Source: Microbacterium maritypicum MF109 (GTDB taxonomy: Bacteria; Actinomycetota; Actinomycetes; Actinomycetales; Microbacteriaceae). Taken from it: a stretch of 64,000 nucleotides of DNA. The DNA is taken from contig NZ_ATAO01000168.1 in the NCBI RefSeq assembly GCF_000455825.1, positions 1-64,000 of the forward strand, written 5' to 3'. Made by a program: the position numbers and the translations under genes. A model generated the notes under the pieces. It had not been told where the DNA came from. It ran no database searches and saw nothing but the letters and a program-made list of their open reading frames with translations. Below are positions 7,466 through 15,797 of this stretch, in pieces. Numbering within the stretch: position 1 is the stretch's first letter; each line of letters begins with the position of its first letter.

Positions 7466-8662
7466 TCAGTCACGCGGTCGACGGGGATCCCGGGTCGTTT
7501 CCGGGAAGCGTGGGAGCATCCGCGTCGACACTCCGGCCGCCGCGACGACGAGTGCGAGCGCGGCGAGTCCGATCGGCAGTGTCGCAGCGATCGCGATGCC
7601 GCCGACGAGCACGGGCCCGCCGGCATCCCCGAGTTCGCGCCCGAGCTCCGCCGTGCCCATCGTGCGGCCCATACGCTCGTGCGGTGTCGTGTCGGCGAGG
7701 TGTGCGAACGCGAATGGTGTGGCGAAGCCGATCCCGATTCCGAGAAGTCCCGCGGCGACGTAGAGCCCGGGCAGTGCGGGGACGAGTGCGGCCGTCATGG
7801 TGCCGGTGGTGATGGTCGCAAGGCCCAGCGCCATCCCCGCTCGATCGCTCATATGGGCGCTGTCGCGCAGTCTTCCCGCCCAGGGTTGAGTGAGCGTCGA
7901 ACTCAGTGCCAGGACGGACGCGAGCGCGATGCTCGCGAGCAATGGCGCGTCCTGGCCGCTCGCCATGGCGGGGAGGAAGCCGATCGATGCGCCGAGTGCC
8001 CCTGTGGAGGCTGCCAGGGCCAGGGTAGGCACGAGGAACCCCCGCTCGGTCGTCTGGCGGACGAGGTCTGCGACGGTGTAACGCGGGCGCGGGAGGGGAT
8101 CGAGGCGGGGGAGGGTGACCGCCACCCAGAACGCGGTCAGGATCGCGACGGCGCTCAGAATGGTGAAGAGGAGCGCGAAGCCACCCGTGAAGATCAGTGC
8201 GGCGCCGATGAGTGGACCCAGCGTGTAGCCGAGTCCCTTCCAGGAACCGTATCTGCCGAAGTATCGCCCCTTCGCGCCCGGGGCTGCGAGCCGCGCGACC
8301 GTTGCAGAAGAGGCCGGGGAGAATGCCGACGCCGCCGCGCCCTGCCCGAGCCGCGCGACGGCGAGGGCGATGGTGTTCGACGACCACAGCCCCACGAGCG
8401 ACACGATCCCGAAGGCGAGGAGCCCGAAGACGATCACGGGTTTGGCGCCGATGCGGTCGGCCAGCGAACCGAAAACCGGCTTGAGGAACACCTCGGCGAG
8501 GTCGTAGACAGCCAGGAGCGCGCCCATCCGCAGGAGGTCGAGACCAATGTCCTGCCCCGTCGCCCCGATGCCGGCCGCGATGCTGTGGGCGCCGAAAGCA
8601 GTGACGAACCCCGCGGCGTAGAGCGGGGCGATCGTCCGCGCGGCGACCGCCGGCTCGCTCAC
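7466..8662 (-). CDS. MFS transporter, probable exporter
   Basis: A 398-aa major facilitator superfamily protein with about 12 hydrophobic helices. The inter-helix 2-3 motif is visible as GSLADRIGAKPVIVFG, and a second half motif appears as PHERMGRTMGTAELGRELG. The GTG start at 8662 overlaps the stop of the upstream ChrB-like gene (GTGA), so the two are translationally coupled. The substrate is unknown; coupling to a ChrB-like protein suggests resistance or efflux, with chromate only one possibility. Confidence 0.8.
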   Translation of the reverse strand: MSEPAVAARTIAPLYAAGFVTAFGAHSIAAGIGATGQDIGLDLLRMGALLAVYDLAEVFLKPVFGSLADRIGAKPVIVFGLLAFGIVSLVGLWSSNTIALAVARLGQGAAASAFSPASSATVARLAAPGAKGRYFGRYGSWKGLGYTLGPLIGAALIFTGGFALLFTILSAVAILTAFWVAVTLPRLDPLPRPRYTVADLVRQTTERGFLVPTLALAASTGALGASIGFLPAMASGQDAPLLASIALASVLALSSTLTQPWAGRLRDSAHMSDRAGMALGLATITTGTMTAALVPALPGLYVAAGLLGIGIGFATPFAFAHLADTTPHERMGRTMGTAELGRELGDAGGPVLVGGIAIAATLPIGLAALALVVAAAGVSTRMLPRFPETTRDPRRPRD

Positions 8663-9195
8663 GCGTGAACGGCCTGGTAGACGAGGTCGGTGAACCGCGC
8701 GAGCTCGGCGACGCATGTGGCGAGTTCACGGTCGGCCTCCTTGGATGAAGGGGATCCGAACACGTCGCGGCTGCGAATGGTGCGATGCCACCGCTGCAGG
8801 CGATCGAGGCTCTGCTCCTCCTCTTCGAGCTCGGCAAGAGTGAACTTCTTCTTGTCGATCTCGCGCGCGATCTCGGCCTCGTACTTCCTGCAGTCGGCGA
8901 TGAACTCCGTCCAGTCATCGGCCCGCGCAGCATCGAAGAGTTCTCGAAGCGCGGCGGTGTCGCCCCCGTCTGCCTGGGTGCGGAGTACGAGGATGGCGCC
9001 GTCGCCGCGCTGAGCGAGGGCGCGGGCGCGCTCGACTCCCGCGACACACGCCGGAACCTCCGGGACCACCCAGGTTCCCTGCCCCGCAGGGACCGCTCCG
9101 AACTGGCGCAGCTCTCGCCAGACCGCGACACGGTGCCTCGAGGGAGTTGCGGGCACCTGTACCAGGAGCACGAGCCAACGATCGAGATTCGTCAC
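8659..9195 (-). CDS. ChrB N-terminal-domain-like protein
   Basis: A 178-aa protein whose N-terminus (WLVLLVQVPATPSRHRVAVWRELRQ, followed by GTWVVP) matches the ChrB N-terminal domain, known from the chromate-responsive regulator ChrB and related to PaaX/Cas2-like folds. The C-terminal part is charged, helical and possibly coiled-coil (EIAREIDKKKFTLAELEEEEQ). The GTG start at 9195 is where similarity begins. A perfect palindrome (9204-9219) sits 8 bp upstream of the start, which would suit autoregulation. It is coupled to the downstream MFS transporter. A regulator or sensor of an efflux pair is likely; the ligand is unknown. Confidence 0.65.
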   Translation of the reverse strand: MTNLDRWLVLLVQVPATPSRHRVAVWRELRQFGAVPAGQGTWVVPEVPACVAGVERARALAQRGDGAILVLRTQADGGDTAALRELFDAARADDWTEFIADCRKYEAEIAREIDKKKFTLAELEEEEQSLDRLQRWHRTIRSRDVFGSPSSKEADRELATCVAELARFTDLVYQAVHA

Positions 9196-9203
9196 AGTGA
9201 GAA

Positions 9204-9219
9204 TGTAACAGTCGTTACA
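9204..9219. promoter_or_regulatory. Palindromic operator between ChrB-like and methyltransferase genes
   Basis: TGTAAC-AGTC-GTTACA is a perfect 6+6 inverted repeat with a 4-nt spacer, in the divergent promoter region and just upstream of the ChrB-like start. Size and symmetry suit a dimeric repressor. Confidence 0.5.
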
Positions 9220-9288
9220 TCCCTTCGGCGAAGAGTTGCCGGATACCGTGGAGGGAAGCGATCGCGAGCAGACAGGGAGGGGCGAGCC

Positions 9289-9903
9289 TTGGCGAATGAC
9301 TCCGGGAGCGACGTGCGCATCCGCGACGGCTATGCCGCGCGTGCCACCGAGTACACGGAGCTGTTCGGTGACATCGGGCAGATGGATGACATCGACCGGG
9401 AGCGCATCGGACGCTGGGCGGATGGCATCGACGGGCGCATTCTCGATGTCGGCTGCGGACCCGGGCACTGGACCGCCTTCCTCGTCGATCGAGGCGCTGA
9501 CGCCGAGGGCATCGACCTCGTGCCGGAATTCGTCGACGATGCCTCCGCACGGTTCCCGCAGGTGCCGTATCGGGTGGCGTCACTGACCGACGCCGACGTC
9601 CCGGCGGGCTCACTCGGTGGCGTGCTCGCCTGGTACTCGCTGATCCATGCGGCTCCGGATGAGTTGCCGTCCCTGCTCGCGGCCGCGCGGCGCGCGATCC
9701 GCGAGGGCGGTCACCTGCTGATCGGGTTCTTCGACGGGACGGACGGCGAACCGTTCCCGCACGCGGTCACCACGGCGCACTACTGGTCGGTGGACGGGAT
9801 GTCGGCGCTGCTCGAATGCGCGGGGTTCTCCGTGCTCGACAGCGATGCGCGGGTACAGGACGGACGGCGTCCGCACGCGTCGATCAGCGCCGTCGCGTTC
9901 TGA
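9289..9903 (+). CDS. Class I SAM-dependent methyltransferase
   Basis: A 204-aa Rossmann-fold methyltransferase. The SAM-binding motif ILDVGCGPGHW is near residue 50, an acidic strand end GIDLVPEF follows, and the post-motif region includes VLAWYSLIHA and GGHLLIGFF. The start is set at TTG 9289, 7 nt after AGGGAGGGG; no ATG before the conserved block fits as well. The acceptor substrate is unknown. It is divergent from the ChrB-like gene and shares its promoter region. Confidence 0.75.
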   Translation: MANDSGSDVRIRDGYAARATEYTELFGDIGQMDDIDRERIGRWADGIDGRILDVGCGPGHWTAFLVDRGADAEGIDLVPEFVDDASARFPQVPYRVASLTDADVPAGSLGGVLAWYSLIHAAPDELPSLLAAARRAIREGGHLLIGFFDGTDGEPFPHAVTTAHYWSVDGMSALLECAGFSVLDSDARVQDGRRPHASISAVAF

Positions 9904-9930
9904 TCGCAGCGTGCGGACGTGCGGTGTCGA

Positions 9931-11067
9931 TCAGGCGAGACTGCGGAAGAACTTCCGGATGTCCTCGGCGAGAAGCTCCGGCTCCTCCATCGCCGGGAAG
10001 TGCCCGCCCTCGGTGAACTCGCTCCAATGGCTGATCGCACCGGTCGGATCCATCGTGCGCCGAATCAGCGGATGGGTGTCGAACACGGCCCAGCCGGCCG
10101 GTACCCCGGAGGGCATGGCGAAGTCGAGCTCGGCGTGCTCCGACTCGTAGAAGAACTGCGCGACGGAAGCGCCACTGCGAGTGAACCAGTACAGGCTCAC
10201 GTTCGTCAGGAGCTGGTCGCGGTCTACCTCCGGTGCCAGGAACCCCTCATCGGTCCTGCGCTTGAACTTCTCGACGATCCACGCGAGCTGACCGACGGGC
10301 GAGTCCGTGAGCGCCGGTCCGATCGTGTCCGGTCGATGGTTGTGCATGCCGATGTAGCCGCGCTCTGCCGCACTCGCGACGTGTGCGGCCTCGAGCTGGG
10401 CGAGCTCTTCCTCTGACAGGCCATCGGGGGCGGGGAACATGTTGCCGACCAGCCCGAGCCATACGCGGTCGCTGCCGAAGTGGGTGCCGATGACGCGGTC
10501 GGGGTGGATCCCCGCAAGTCGTCCGGTGATGCCCGTGCCGACGTCGGTGCCATGGGTCGCGAACCGGTCGTAGCCGAAGCGTGTCATGATCTCGGCGTAG
10601 GCCTCCGCCGTCCGTGCGAGGTCCCACCCGGTACCGGACAGCGGGTTCGAGAAGCCCAGGCCGGGCAACGACGGGATGACCACGTGGAACTCGTCGGTCA
10701 GCAACGGGATCAGTCGCAGGTACTCGACGAACGACGCCGGCCAACTGTCGCTGAGGAGCAGCGGCGTGGCCTGCGGGTTCGCCGACCGCGCGTGGAGCAC
10801 GTGGAACGTCTGGCCGTCGATGACCGTCGTGAACTGCTCGTGCATGTTGAGGGTCGCCTCCTGCGCCCGCCAGTCGAAGCCGTCGCGCCAGTACTCGGCG
10901 AGCTCCTTCAGATACGGAAGCGGGGTGCCCCGACGGAAGTCGGCGCGATCGTCTCGACCGGGCACGGCAAGCGGCCACCGTGTACGGGTCAGGCGATCGT
11001 GAAGGTCATCGACGGCGCCCTGCGGGATGTCGATGCGAAAAGGGGTGAGAGAGGTGTGCTGGGTCAT
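9931..11067 (-). CDS. Epoxide hydrolase family alpha/beta hydrolase
   Basis: A 378-aa enzyme of the microsomal-type epoxide hydrolase family. It has the N-terminal EHN domain (DIPQGAVDDLHDRLTRTRWP, then LKELAEYWRDGFDWR), followed by an alpha/beta hydrolase core. Visible are the oxyanion-type SDSWPASFVEY segment, the nucleophile elbow ATHGTDVG with Asp as likely nucleophile, and a C-terminal EFTEGGHFPAMEEP with the catalytic His. The start is at ATG 11067. It is divergent from a WYL regulator, with an inverted repeat between them. The epoxide substrate is unknown. Confidence 0.8.
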   Translation of the reverse strand: MTQHTSLTPFRIDIPQGAVDDLHDRLTRTRWPLAVPGRDDRADFRRGTPLPYLKELAEYWRDGFDWRAQEATLNMHEQFTTVIDGQTFHVLHARSANPQATPLLLSDSWPASFVEYLRLIPLLTDEFHVVIPSLPGLGFSNPLSGTGWDLARTAEAYAEIMTRFGYDRFATHGTDVGTGITGRLAGIHPDRVIGTHFGSDRVWLGLVGNMFPAPDGLSEEELAQLEAAHVASAAERGYIGMHNHRPDTIGPALTDSPVGQLAWIVEKFKRRTDEGFLAPEVDRDQLLTNVSLYWFTRSGASVAQFFYESEHAELDFAMPSGVPAGWAVFDTHPLIRRTMDPTGAISHWSEFTEGGHFPAMEEPELLAEDIRKFFRSLA

Positions 11068-11086
11068 GCTGTTCACGCTCGCAGGC

Positions 11087-11111
11087 AATGCGGAAGACCA
11101 GCTTCCGCATT
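11087..11111. promoter_or_regulatory. Inverted-repeat operator between epoxide hydrolase and WYL regulator
   Basis: AATGCGGAAG-ACCAG-CTTCCGCATT: perfect 10-bp arms with a 5-nt spacer, 18 bp before the regulator start and 20 bp before the hydrolase start. It is a likely site for the WYL regulator and could control both genes. Confidence 0.55.
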
Positions 11112-11128
11112 TGCTGAGAGGATCAGAC

Positions 11129-11839
11129 ATGCTCGAGACCTCGGCCCGTCTGCTGGAACTGCTGTCGTTGCTTCAGCTCAGACGGGACTGGACGAGTTCC
11201 GCACTCGCCGACCGACTGGGTGTGAGCACGAGGACCGTGCGCGCCGACATCGGCAAGCTCCGCTCGCTCGGCTATCCCGTGGACGCGCGACCCGGAGTCG
11301 CCGGCGGGTACCGGCTGGCCGCGGGGGCGGCGATGCCTCCACTGCTGCTCGACGATGACGAAGCCGTCGCCGTCGCGGTCGGGCTGGGGGCGGCGGCAAC
11401 CTGGCGGCTCGGCGTCGAAGAGACCTCGCTCACCGCCCTCGCCAAGCTGGAGCAGGTGATGCCCGCCCGCCTCCGCCGCCGTGTCGACGCGATCCGGAAG
11501 GCGACCAGCGTGGTTCCCGGAGCCGAACCCCCACTCGATCTCGCAGCACTCAGCACGGTCGCCGCGGCGATCCGCGGTCATGAACGGCTCCGCTTCGGCT
11601 ACACGAAGCCGGGTGGCAGCGAAGAGCCGCGACACACCGAACCACAGCGGCTGGTGAGCTGGGGGCCGGTCTGGTACCTGCTCGCCTGGGACCTGGATCG
11701 AGACGACTGGCGCATCTTCCGCGTCGATCGCATGGTGCCGCGCGGGCCTACCGGGGCACGCTTCCGTCCCCGCGCGATCCCGGAGGGCGATGTCGTCGAG
11801 TACGTCGTGCGTCGTGTCACGGAGACCTCCACTTCGTGA
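11129..11839 (+). CDS. HTH/WYL-domain transcriptional regulator
   Basis: A 236-aa regulator of the DeoR-HTH/WYL type. The N-terminal winged HTH reads LLSLLQLRRDWTSSALADRL and STRTVRADIGKLRSLGYPV; the WYL-like domain includes LRFGYTKPGG, LVSWGPVWYLLAWDLDR and WRIFRVDRM. The start is ATG 11129, before the HTH. It is divergent from the epoxide hydrolase with an inverted repeat between, so that gene is the likely target. Its 3' end converges on uxaC with a 3-bp gap. Confidence 0.85.
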   Translation: MLETSARLLELLSLLQLRRDWTSSALADRLGVSTRTVRADIGKLRSLGYPVDARPGVAGGYRLAAGAAMPPLLLDDDEAVAVAVGLGAAATWRLGVEETSLTALAKLEQVMPARLRRRVDAIRKATSVVPGAEPPLDLAALSTVAAAIRGHERLRFGYTKPGGSEEPRHTEPQRLVSWGPVWYLLAWDLDRDDWRIFRVDRMVPRGPTGARFRPRAIPEGDVVEYVVRRVTETSTS

Positions 11840-11842
11840 GGC

Positions 11843-13261
11843 TCAGGCGGGAGCACTGGGCAGTCGGAAGGTCGTCCGCGGGATGCCGTCGACGAAGCGG
11901 TGCGCCAGCGCGAAGGCCTGCTCCTCGGTGAGGCGGTGCTCTGCGACGAGAGTGGACAGGTAGCCCGCATCGAGCCGCCGGGACATGTCATGGCGCGCGG
12001 GAATGGAGCAGAAGGCCCGGGTGTCGTCGACGAACCCGCTGGTCTTCGTGAAACCGGCGCTGTCCGTCACCGACCTCCGGTAGCGGGAGATGGCGTCGGG
12101 GGTGTCGAGGAACCACCACGGTGCACCGGCGTACACAGAGGGGTAGAAGCCGGCGAGCGGTCCGATCTCCCGGCTGAACGCGGTCTCGTCGACCGTGAAC
12201 AGCACCATCCGGAACGTCTCGTCGGTGCCGAAGTCGTTGAGGATCGGGGTGAGCGGCCGCGTGAATGAGGCGACATCCGGCAGGTCGTGTCCGCTGTCCG
12301 GGCCGAACTGCGCGAGCGTGTCGCGGTGGTGGTTGCGGATCACGCCGGGGTGCAGCTGCATGACCAGTCCGTCCTCAGACGACATCTCGGCCAGTCGGTA
12401 CAGCATGTTGCGGCGGTATGCCGTCGCGGCTTCCGCGGTGACGTCCCCCCGGAGCCCGGCGGCGTGGATGCGCTCTGCGTCGGCACTCGTCAGCGGCTGC
12501 GAGCCGGCGTCGAGCACACCGGTGTCGGTGGCCGTGCCGCCCGCCGCCCGGAATGCGGTCCGTCGGAGGCGCAGGGCGTCGAGCAGCCCGGCGTAGCTCG
12601 CGGCATCGGTGCCGGCAGCTTCCGACAGCTCCGAGAGTGCAGCCGACCATCCCTCAGCCGACGGATCCATGTAGCGGTCGGCGCGGAACGTCGGAAGCAC
12701 GTGCCCGCGGAAGGACGGATCGTCGCGCAGTCGTGCATGCGCGGCGAGGTCGTCGGCGGGGTCGTCGGTCGTCGCGAGCACCTCGATGCGGAAGCGCTCG
12801 AACAGCGCCCGTGGGTGGAATGCGGGGATTCGCAGTTGCGCGTCGATGTGTGCGTACAGCTCATCGGCATTGCCCGCGCTCGGCTGCTCGGTCACCCCGA
12901 ACACCTCGGACAGCGACGACTCGAACCAGTAGCGCACCGGCGTTCCGAGGAAGACGTCCCAGTTCGCGCAGAACGCCCGCCACACCTCCTGCGGATCGGC
13001 GGGTGCGGCTCCGCGACCCAGCGCGCCGAGGGGCACACCGACGGCGTGGAGCAGGCGCAGCACATAGTGGTCGGGAGTGATCAACAGCGTCGCAGGATCG
13101 GAGAACGGTTCGTCGTCCGCGAGCAGCGCGGCGTCGACGTGCCCGTGCGGCGACAGGATCGGTGCCGCAGCGACCGCGTCGTACAGCCGGCGGGCGAGCT
13201 CGCGCACGCCGGGATCGGCGGGGAGGAGTCGGTCGGCGTGCGGGCTGAGCGCAGTGTTCAT
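11843..13261 (-). CDS. uxaC: Glucuronate isomerase
   Basis: Uronate isomerase (472 aa), amidohydrolase superfamily: D-glucuronate to D-fructuronate (and galacturonate to tagaturonate). Family features are the N-terminal metal site ILSPHGHVDA near residue 37, RYWFESSLSEVFG, FRIEVLATTDDP, HVLPTFRADRYMDP, and the C-terminal MVLFTVDETAFSREIGPLAGFYPSVYAGAPWWF and ETxGF-like TKTSGFVDDTRAF. The ATG at 13261 overlaps the stop of the upstream LacI regulator gene (ATGA). It supplies the first step of the hexuronate route whose later steps lie on the divergent operon. Confidence 0.92.
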   Translation of the reverse strand: MNTALSPHADRLLPADPGVRELARRLYDAVAAAPILSPHGHVDAALLADDEPFSDPATLLITPDHYVLRLLHAVGVPLGALGRGAAPADPQEVWRAFCANWDVFLGTPVRYWFESSLSEVFGVTEQPSAGNADELYAHIDAQLRIPAFHPRALFERFRIEVLATTDDPADDLAAHARLRDDPSFRGHVLPTFRADRYMDPSAEGWSAALSELSEAAGTDAASYAGLLDALRLRRTAFRAAGGTATDTGVLDAGSQPLTSADAERIHAAGLRGDVTAEAATAYRRNMLYRLAEMSSEDGLVMQLHPGVIRNHHRDTLAQFGPDSGHDLPDVASFTRPLTPILNDFGTDETFRMVLFTVDETAFSREIGPLAGFYPSVYAGAPWWFLDTPDAISRYRRSVTDSAGFTKTSGFVDDTRAFCSIPARHDMSRRLDAGYLSTLVAEHRLTEEQAFALAHRFVDGIPRTTFRLPSAPA

Positions 13262-14304
13262 GAGTCTCCTCCAGGGGTGCGGCGGGGTGCGGAGCCGGTC
13301 GACTCCCGCACGGTCAGGTGGGTGGGCAGTGCGGCGATGTGCCGTCGGTTGAGCGCGCCCGCTCCGATGCGCTCGCTCTGCAGGCGGTCGAGCAGCATCG
13401 ACACGGACAGGCGTGCGGCCTGCTCGATCGGAGCGGTGAGGGTCGTGAGTGGCGGGTTGCAGAAGTCGGCGCCGAAGATGTCGTCGCAGCCGACGATGCT
13501 CATGTCCTCCGGAACGCGCACGCCGCGTTCCTTGAGCCGGATCAGCATGCCGATCGCGAGGAGGTCGTTGAAAGCCACGCAGGCGGTCGCACCGGTGTTC
13601 AGCGCGGCATCCGCCGCCGCCGCTCCCGCCTTCGTGCGGGGCTGGTACGGCCCCACCTTCGTGTGCTCGATCCCGAGGCGCTCGCACGCGGCCGCCACGG
13701 CCCGCCAGCGGAGATTGCTCGCCCAGCTGGTCGGGGGACCGGCCACGTAGCAGATGCGTCGATGCCCCAGGGAGGCGAGGTGCTCGACGGCCTGGTCGAA
13801 GCCGAGCGGCGTGTCGATGAACACCGACGGCACTCCGGGCACGGCACGGTTCAGGGCCACGAGGGGGAGCTCGGTGCTGAGCTCGGCCAGCCGCTCGTCG
13901 GACAGGCGGGACGCGGTCAGGATCGCGCCGTCGTAGGAGCTGCGCAGTTCTTCGAGGGTGCTCTCCTCCATCTCGGGCGACTCCTCGGTGTGCACCAGGA
14001 TCTGCGAGTAGCCCGCCACCCGCAGGGCCTGCTGGGTACCGCGGATGATCCCGAAGTAGAACGGGTTCGTGACGTCGGAGACCAGCACGGCGACCATGCG
14101 GGTCGACGGCGTCGATGCCGTGCCGGAGGCGGCGGTGGGCGTGTAGCCGAGGTCCTTCGCGACGCGGATGATGCGGTCGCGGGTGCCGGGGTTGCCACGG
14201 CCGGGGACGGCGAGGGCGCGCGACGCCGTGGAGATCGCGACGCCGGCGGCATCGGCCACATCGGCGAGCGTCGGCCGGTGCGAAGGCGGTGTGGGGGACG
14301 ACAT
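13258..14304 (-). CDS. LacI family transcriptional regulator of the hexuronate locus
   Basis: A 348-aa LacI/GalR regulator. The DNA-binding HTH (TLADVADAAGVAISTASRAL) spans residues 12-31, with the hinge helix region near 55-65. A periplasmic-binding-like effector domain follows (VAVLVSDVTNPFYFGIIRG, FNDLLAIGMLIRLKERGVRVPEDMSIVGCDD). It is translationally coupled to uxaC and divergent from the ABC/catabolic operon. The intergenic region carries several GGCAAT/ATTGCC half sites, the probable operators for itself and the operon. The effector is presumably a uronate or pathway intermediate. Confidence 0.9.
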   Translation of the reverse strand: MSSPTPPSHRPTLADVADAAGVAISTASRALAVPGRGNPGTRDRIIRVAKDLGYTPTAASGTASTPSTRMVAVLVSDVTNPFYFGIIRGTQQALRVAGYSQILVHTEESPEMEESTLEELRSSYDGAILTASRLSDERLAELSTELPLVALNRAVPGVPSVFIDTPLGFDQAVEHLASLGHRRICYVAGPPTSWASNLRWRAVAAACERLGIEHTKVGPYQPRTKAGAAAADAALNTGATACVAFNDLLAIGMLIRLKERGVRVPEDMSIVGCDDIFGADFCNPPLTTLTAPIEQAARLSVSMLLDRLQSERIGAGALNRRHIAALPTHLTVRESTGSAPRRTPGGDS

Positions 14305-14324
14305 GGGGCAACAGAATCACAAGA

Positions 14325-14360
14325 TGGCAATTACTGGCAATGAATTGCTAACAATTGCCA
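14325..14360. promoter_or_regulatory. LacI-type operator region
   Basis: TGGCAATT (14325-14332) and AATTGCCA (14353-14360) form a perfect inverted repeat around a second, near-symmetric element, TGGCAATGAATTGCTA (14335-14350). The AT-rich patch lies between the divergent LacI gene and the SBP gene. Confidence 0.55.
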
Positions 14361-14420
14361 CGCTTGCCTACCTTGGCGAAGACGCAGTCACGTCCACTCA
14401 CTGTCTCGAAGGAGAGTTCA

Positions 14421-15779
14421 ATGAAGTCTCGACCCCTGATCGCCCTCGGGGCGATGGCCGCAGCAGCGATCGCGTTGACCGCATGCTCGGGATCCACCGC
14501 CGGCACGGACGACGGCGACGCCGGTGGCACCGTCGACGGGACCGGCCAGACGCTCACGGTGATGATGGCCGCGAACGGTCTCTACCCCGAGCAGCAGAAG
14601 GAGTGGTTCGGGAAGGTCTCCGATGCCTTCGAGGAGAAGACCGGAGCGAAGGTCGAGTTCGAGACCTTCGCGAGCGCCAACGACGAGCTGACGAAGATCC
14701 AGACTTCTGTGCTCTCCGGACAGGGCCCCGACGTCTACGGACTCGGCACCACGTTCACCCCGACCGCGTACGCGACGGGCGCCTTCGTGAAACTCACCGA
14801 GGCCGACTGGGACAAGGTGGGAGGCCGCGACCGCTTCGTACCGTCCACCCTCGGTATCTCCGGCCCCAGCGAGGACGACGAGATCGCCGTCCCGTTCGTG
14901 AGTCGCCCGTTCGTGATGGCCTACAACACCGAGCTGCTCGCCGCTGCCGGCATCGACGAACCGCCCACGACGTGGGACGAGCTGACGGCCGCCGCCGAGA
15001 AGATCGAATCCGGAGACGTGCACGGTCTCGCGATCGGATACGCCGACAGCTTCGACCCCTGGAAGTTCGTCTGGGGCATGAGCGTGCAGGCGGGCAATCC
15101 GCTGATCGATGTCGAGGCCAAGAAGGCGGAGATCGACGATCCCGCCGTGGCCGCCGCCTACGACACCTACTTCGGCTGGTACCAGGACGGACTCGTCGAC
15201 CCGGCAGCCATCGGCTGGAAGAACGCCCAGGCCGTCGCCGCCTTCGCCGAGGGCAAGGCCGCCTTCCTTCCGATGACCTCGGCGAATTCGAAGCCCACGT
15301 TCGCGGGTTCCCCCGTCGCCGACTCCTACGCCTACGCCCTCCTCCCGACCATCCCGCCGGGGGAGACCGAACTCCCCAAGGGCGGCGAGGAAGCGGCCAG
15401 CATCCTCTCGGGAGACAACCTCGTGGTCGCCCAGTACTCGCCGAACCAGGACCTCGCGTTCGCGTTCATCGAGATGCTCACCAGCACCGAGTCGCAGCTC
15501 GACTACTTCGACACGTTCGGCGAGCTGCCGACGGGGGTGGAGGCGGCCGCACAGGTCGAGAAGGACAACCCCGATCTGAGCGCCAACGTGCAGGCGGCCT
15601 CGCAGTCGGTCGCCACTCCGTTCACGGGCGCCTGGGGTGACACGCAGCTCGCGCTGACCAACGTCGTCGTGCAGTCGCTGCCCGCGTTGCAGGGGGGAAC
15701 GCTCAGCCAGAGCGACATCGCCGCGGCGATCGCCGAGGCCCAGGCGAGTTCGCAGTCCGCGCTGGACAAGTCCAAGTAG
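14421..15779 (+). CDS. ABC transporter sugar-binding lipoprotein (CUT1 family)
   Basis: A 452-aa extracellular solute-binding protein, family 1. It has a lipoprotein signal (MKSRPLIALGAM, lipobox LTAC) and the sequence KTGAKVEFETFASANDELTKIQT typical of the family. It delivers the substrate to the two permeases encoded directly downstream. The ATG at 14421 follows AAGGAGAG. As the first gene of the uronate operon it probably binds glucuronate or a glucuronate-containing oligosaccharide or glycoside; that is inference. The ATPase is missing, so a shared MsiK-type ATPase from elsewhere is expected. Confidence 0.88.
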   Translation: MKSRPLIALGAMAAAAIALTACSGSTAGTDDGDAGGTVDGTGQTLTVMMAANGLYPEQQKEWFGKVSDAFEEKTGAKVEFETFASANDELTKIQTSVLSGQGPDVYGLGTTFTPTAYATGAFVKLTEADWDKVGGRDRFVPSTLGISGPSEDDEIAVPFVSRPFVMAYNTELLAAAGIDEPPTTWDELTAAAEKIESGDVHGLAIGYADSFDPWKFVWGMSVQAGNPLIDVEAKKAEIDDPAVAAAYDTYFGWYQDGLVDPAAIGWKNAQAVAAFAEGKAAFLPMTSANSKPTFAGSPVADSYAYALLPTIPPGETELPKGGEEAASILSGDNLVVAQYSPNQDLAFAFIEMLTSTESQLDYFDTFGELPTGVEAAAQVEKDNPDLSANVQAASQSVATPFTGAWGDTQLALTNVVVQSLPALQGGTLSQSDIAAAIAEAQASSQSALDKSK

Positions 15780-15797
15780 CGACGCGAGGACGCGCAC

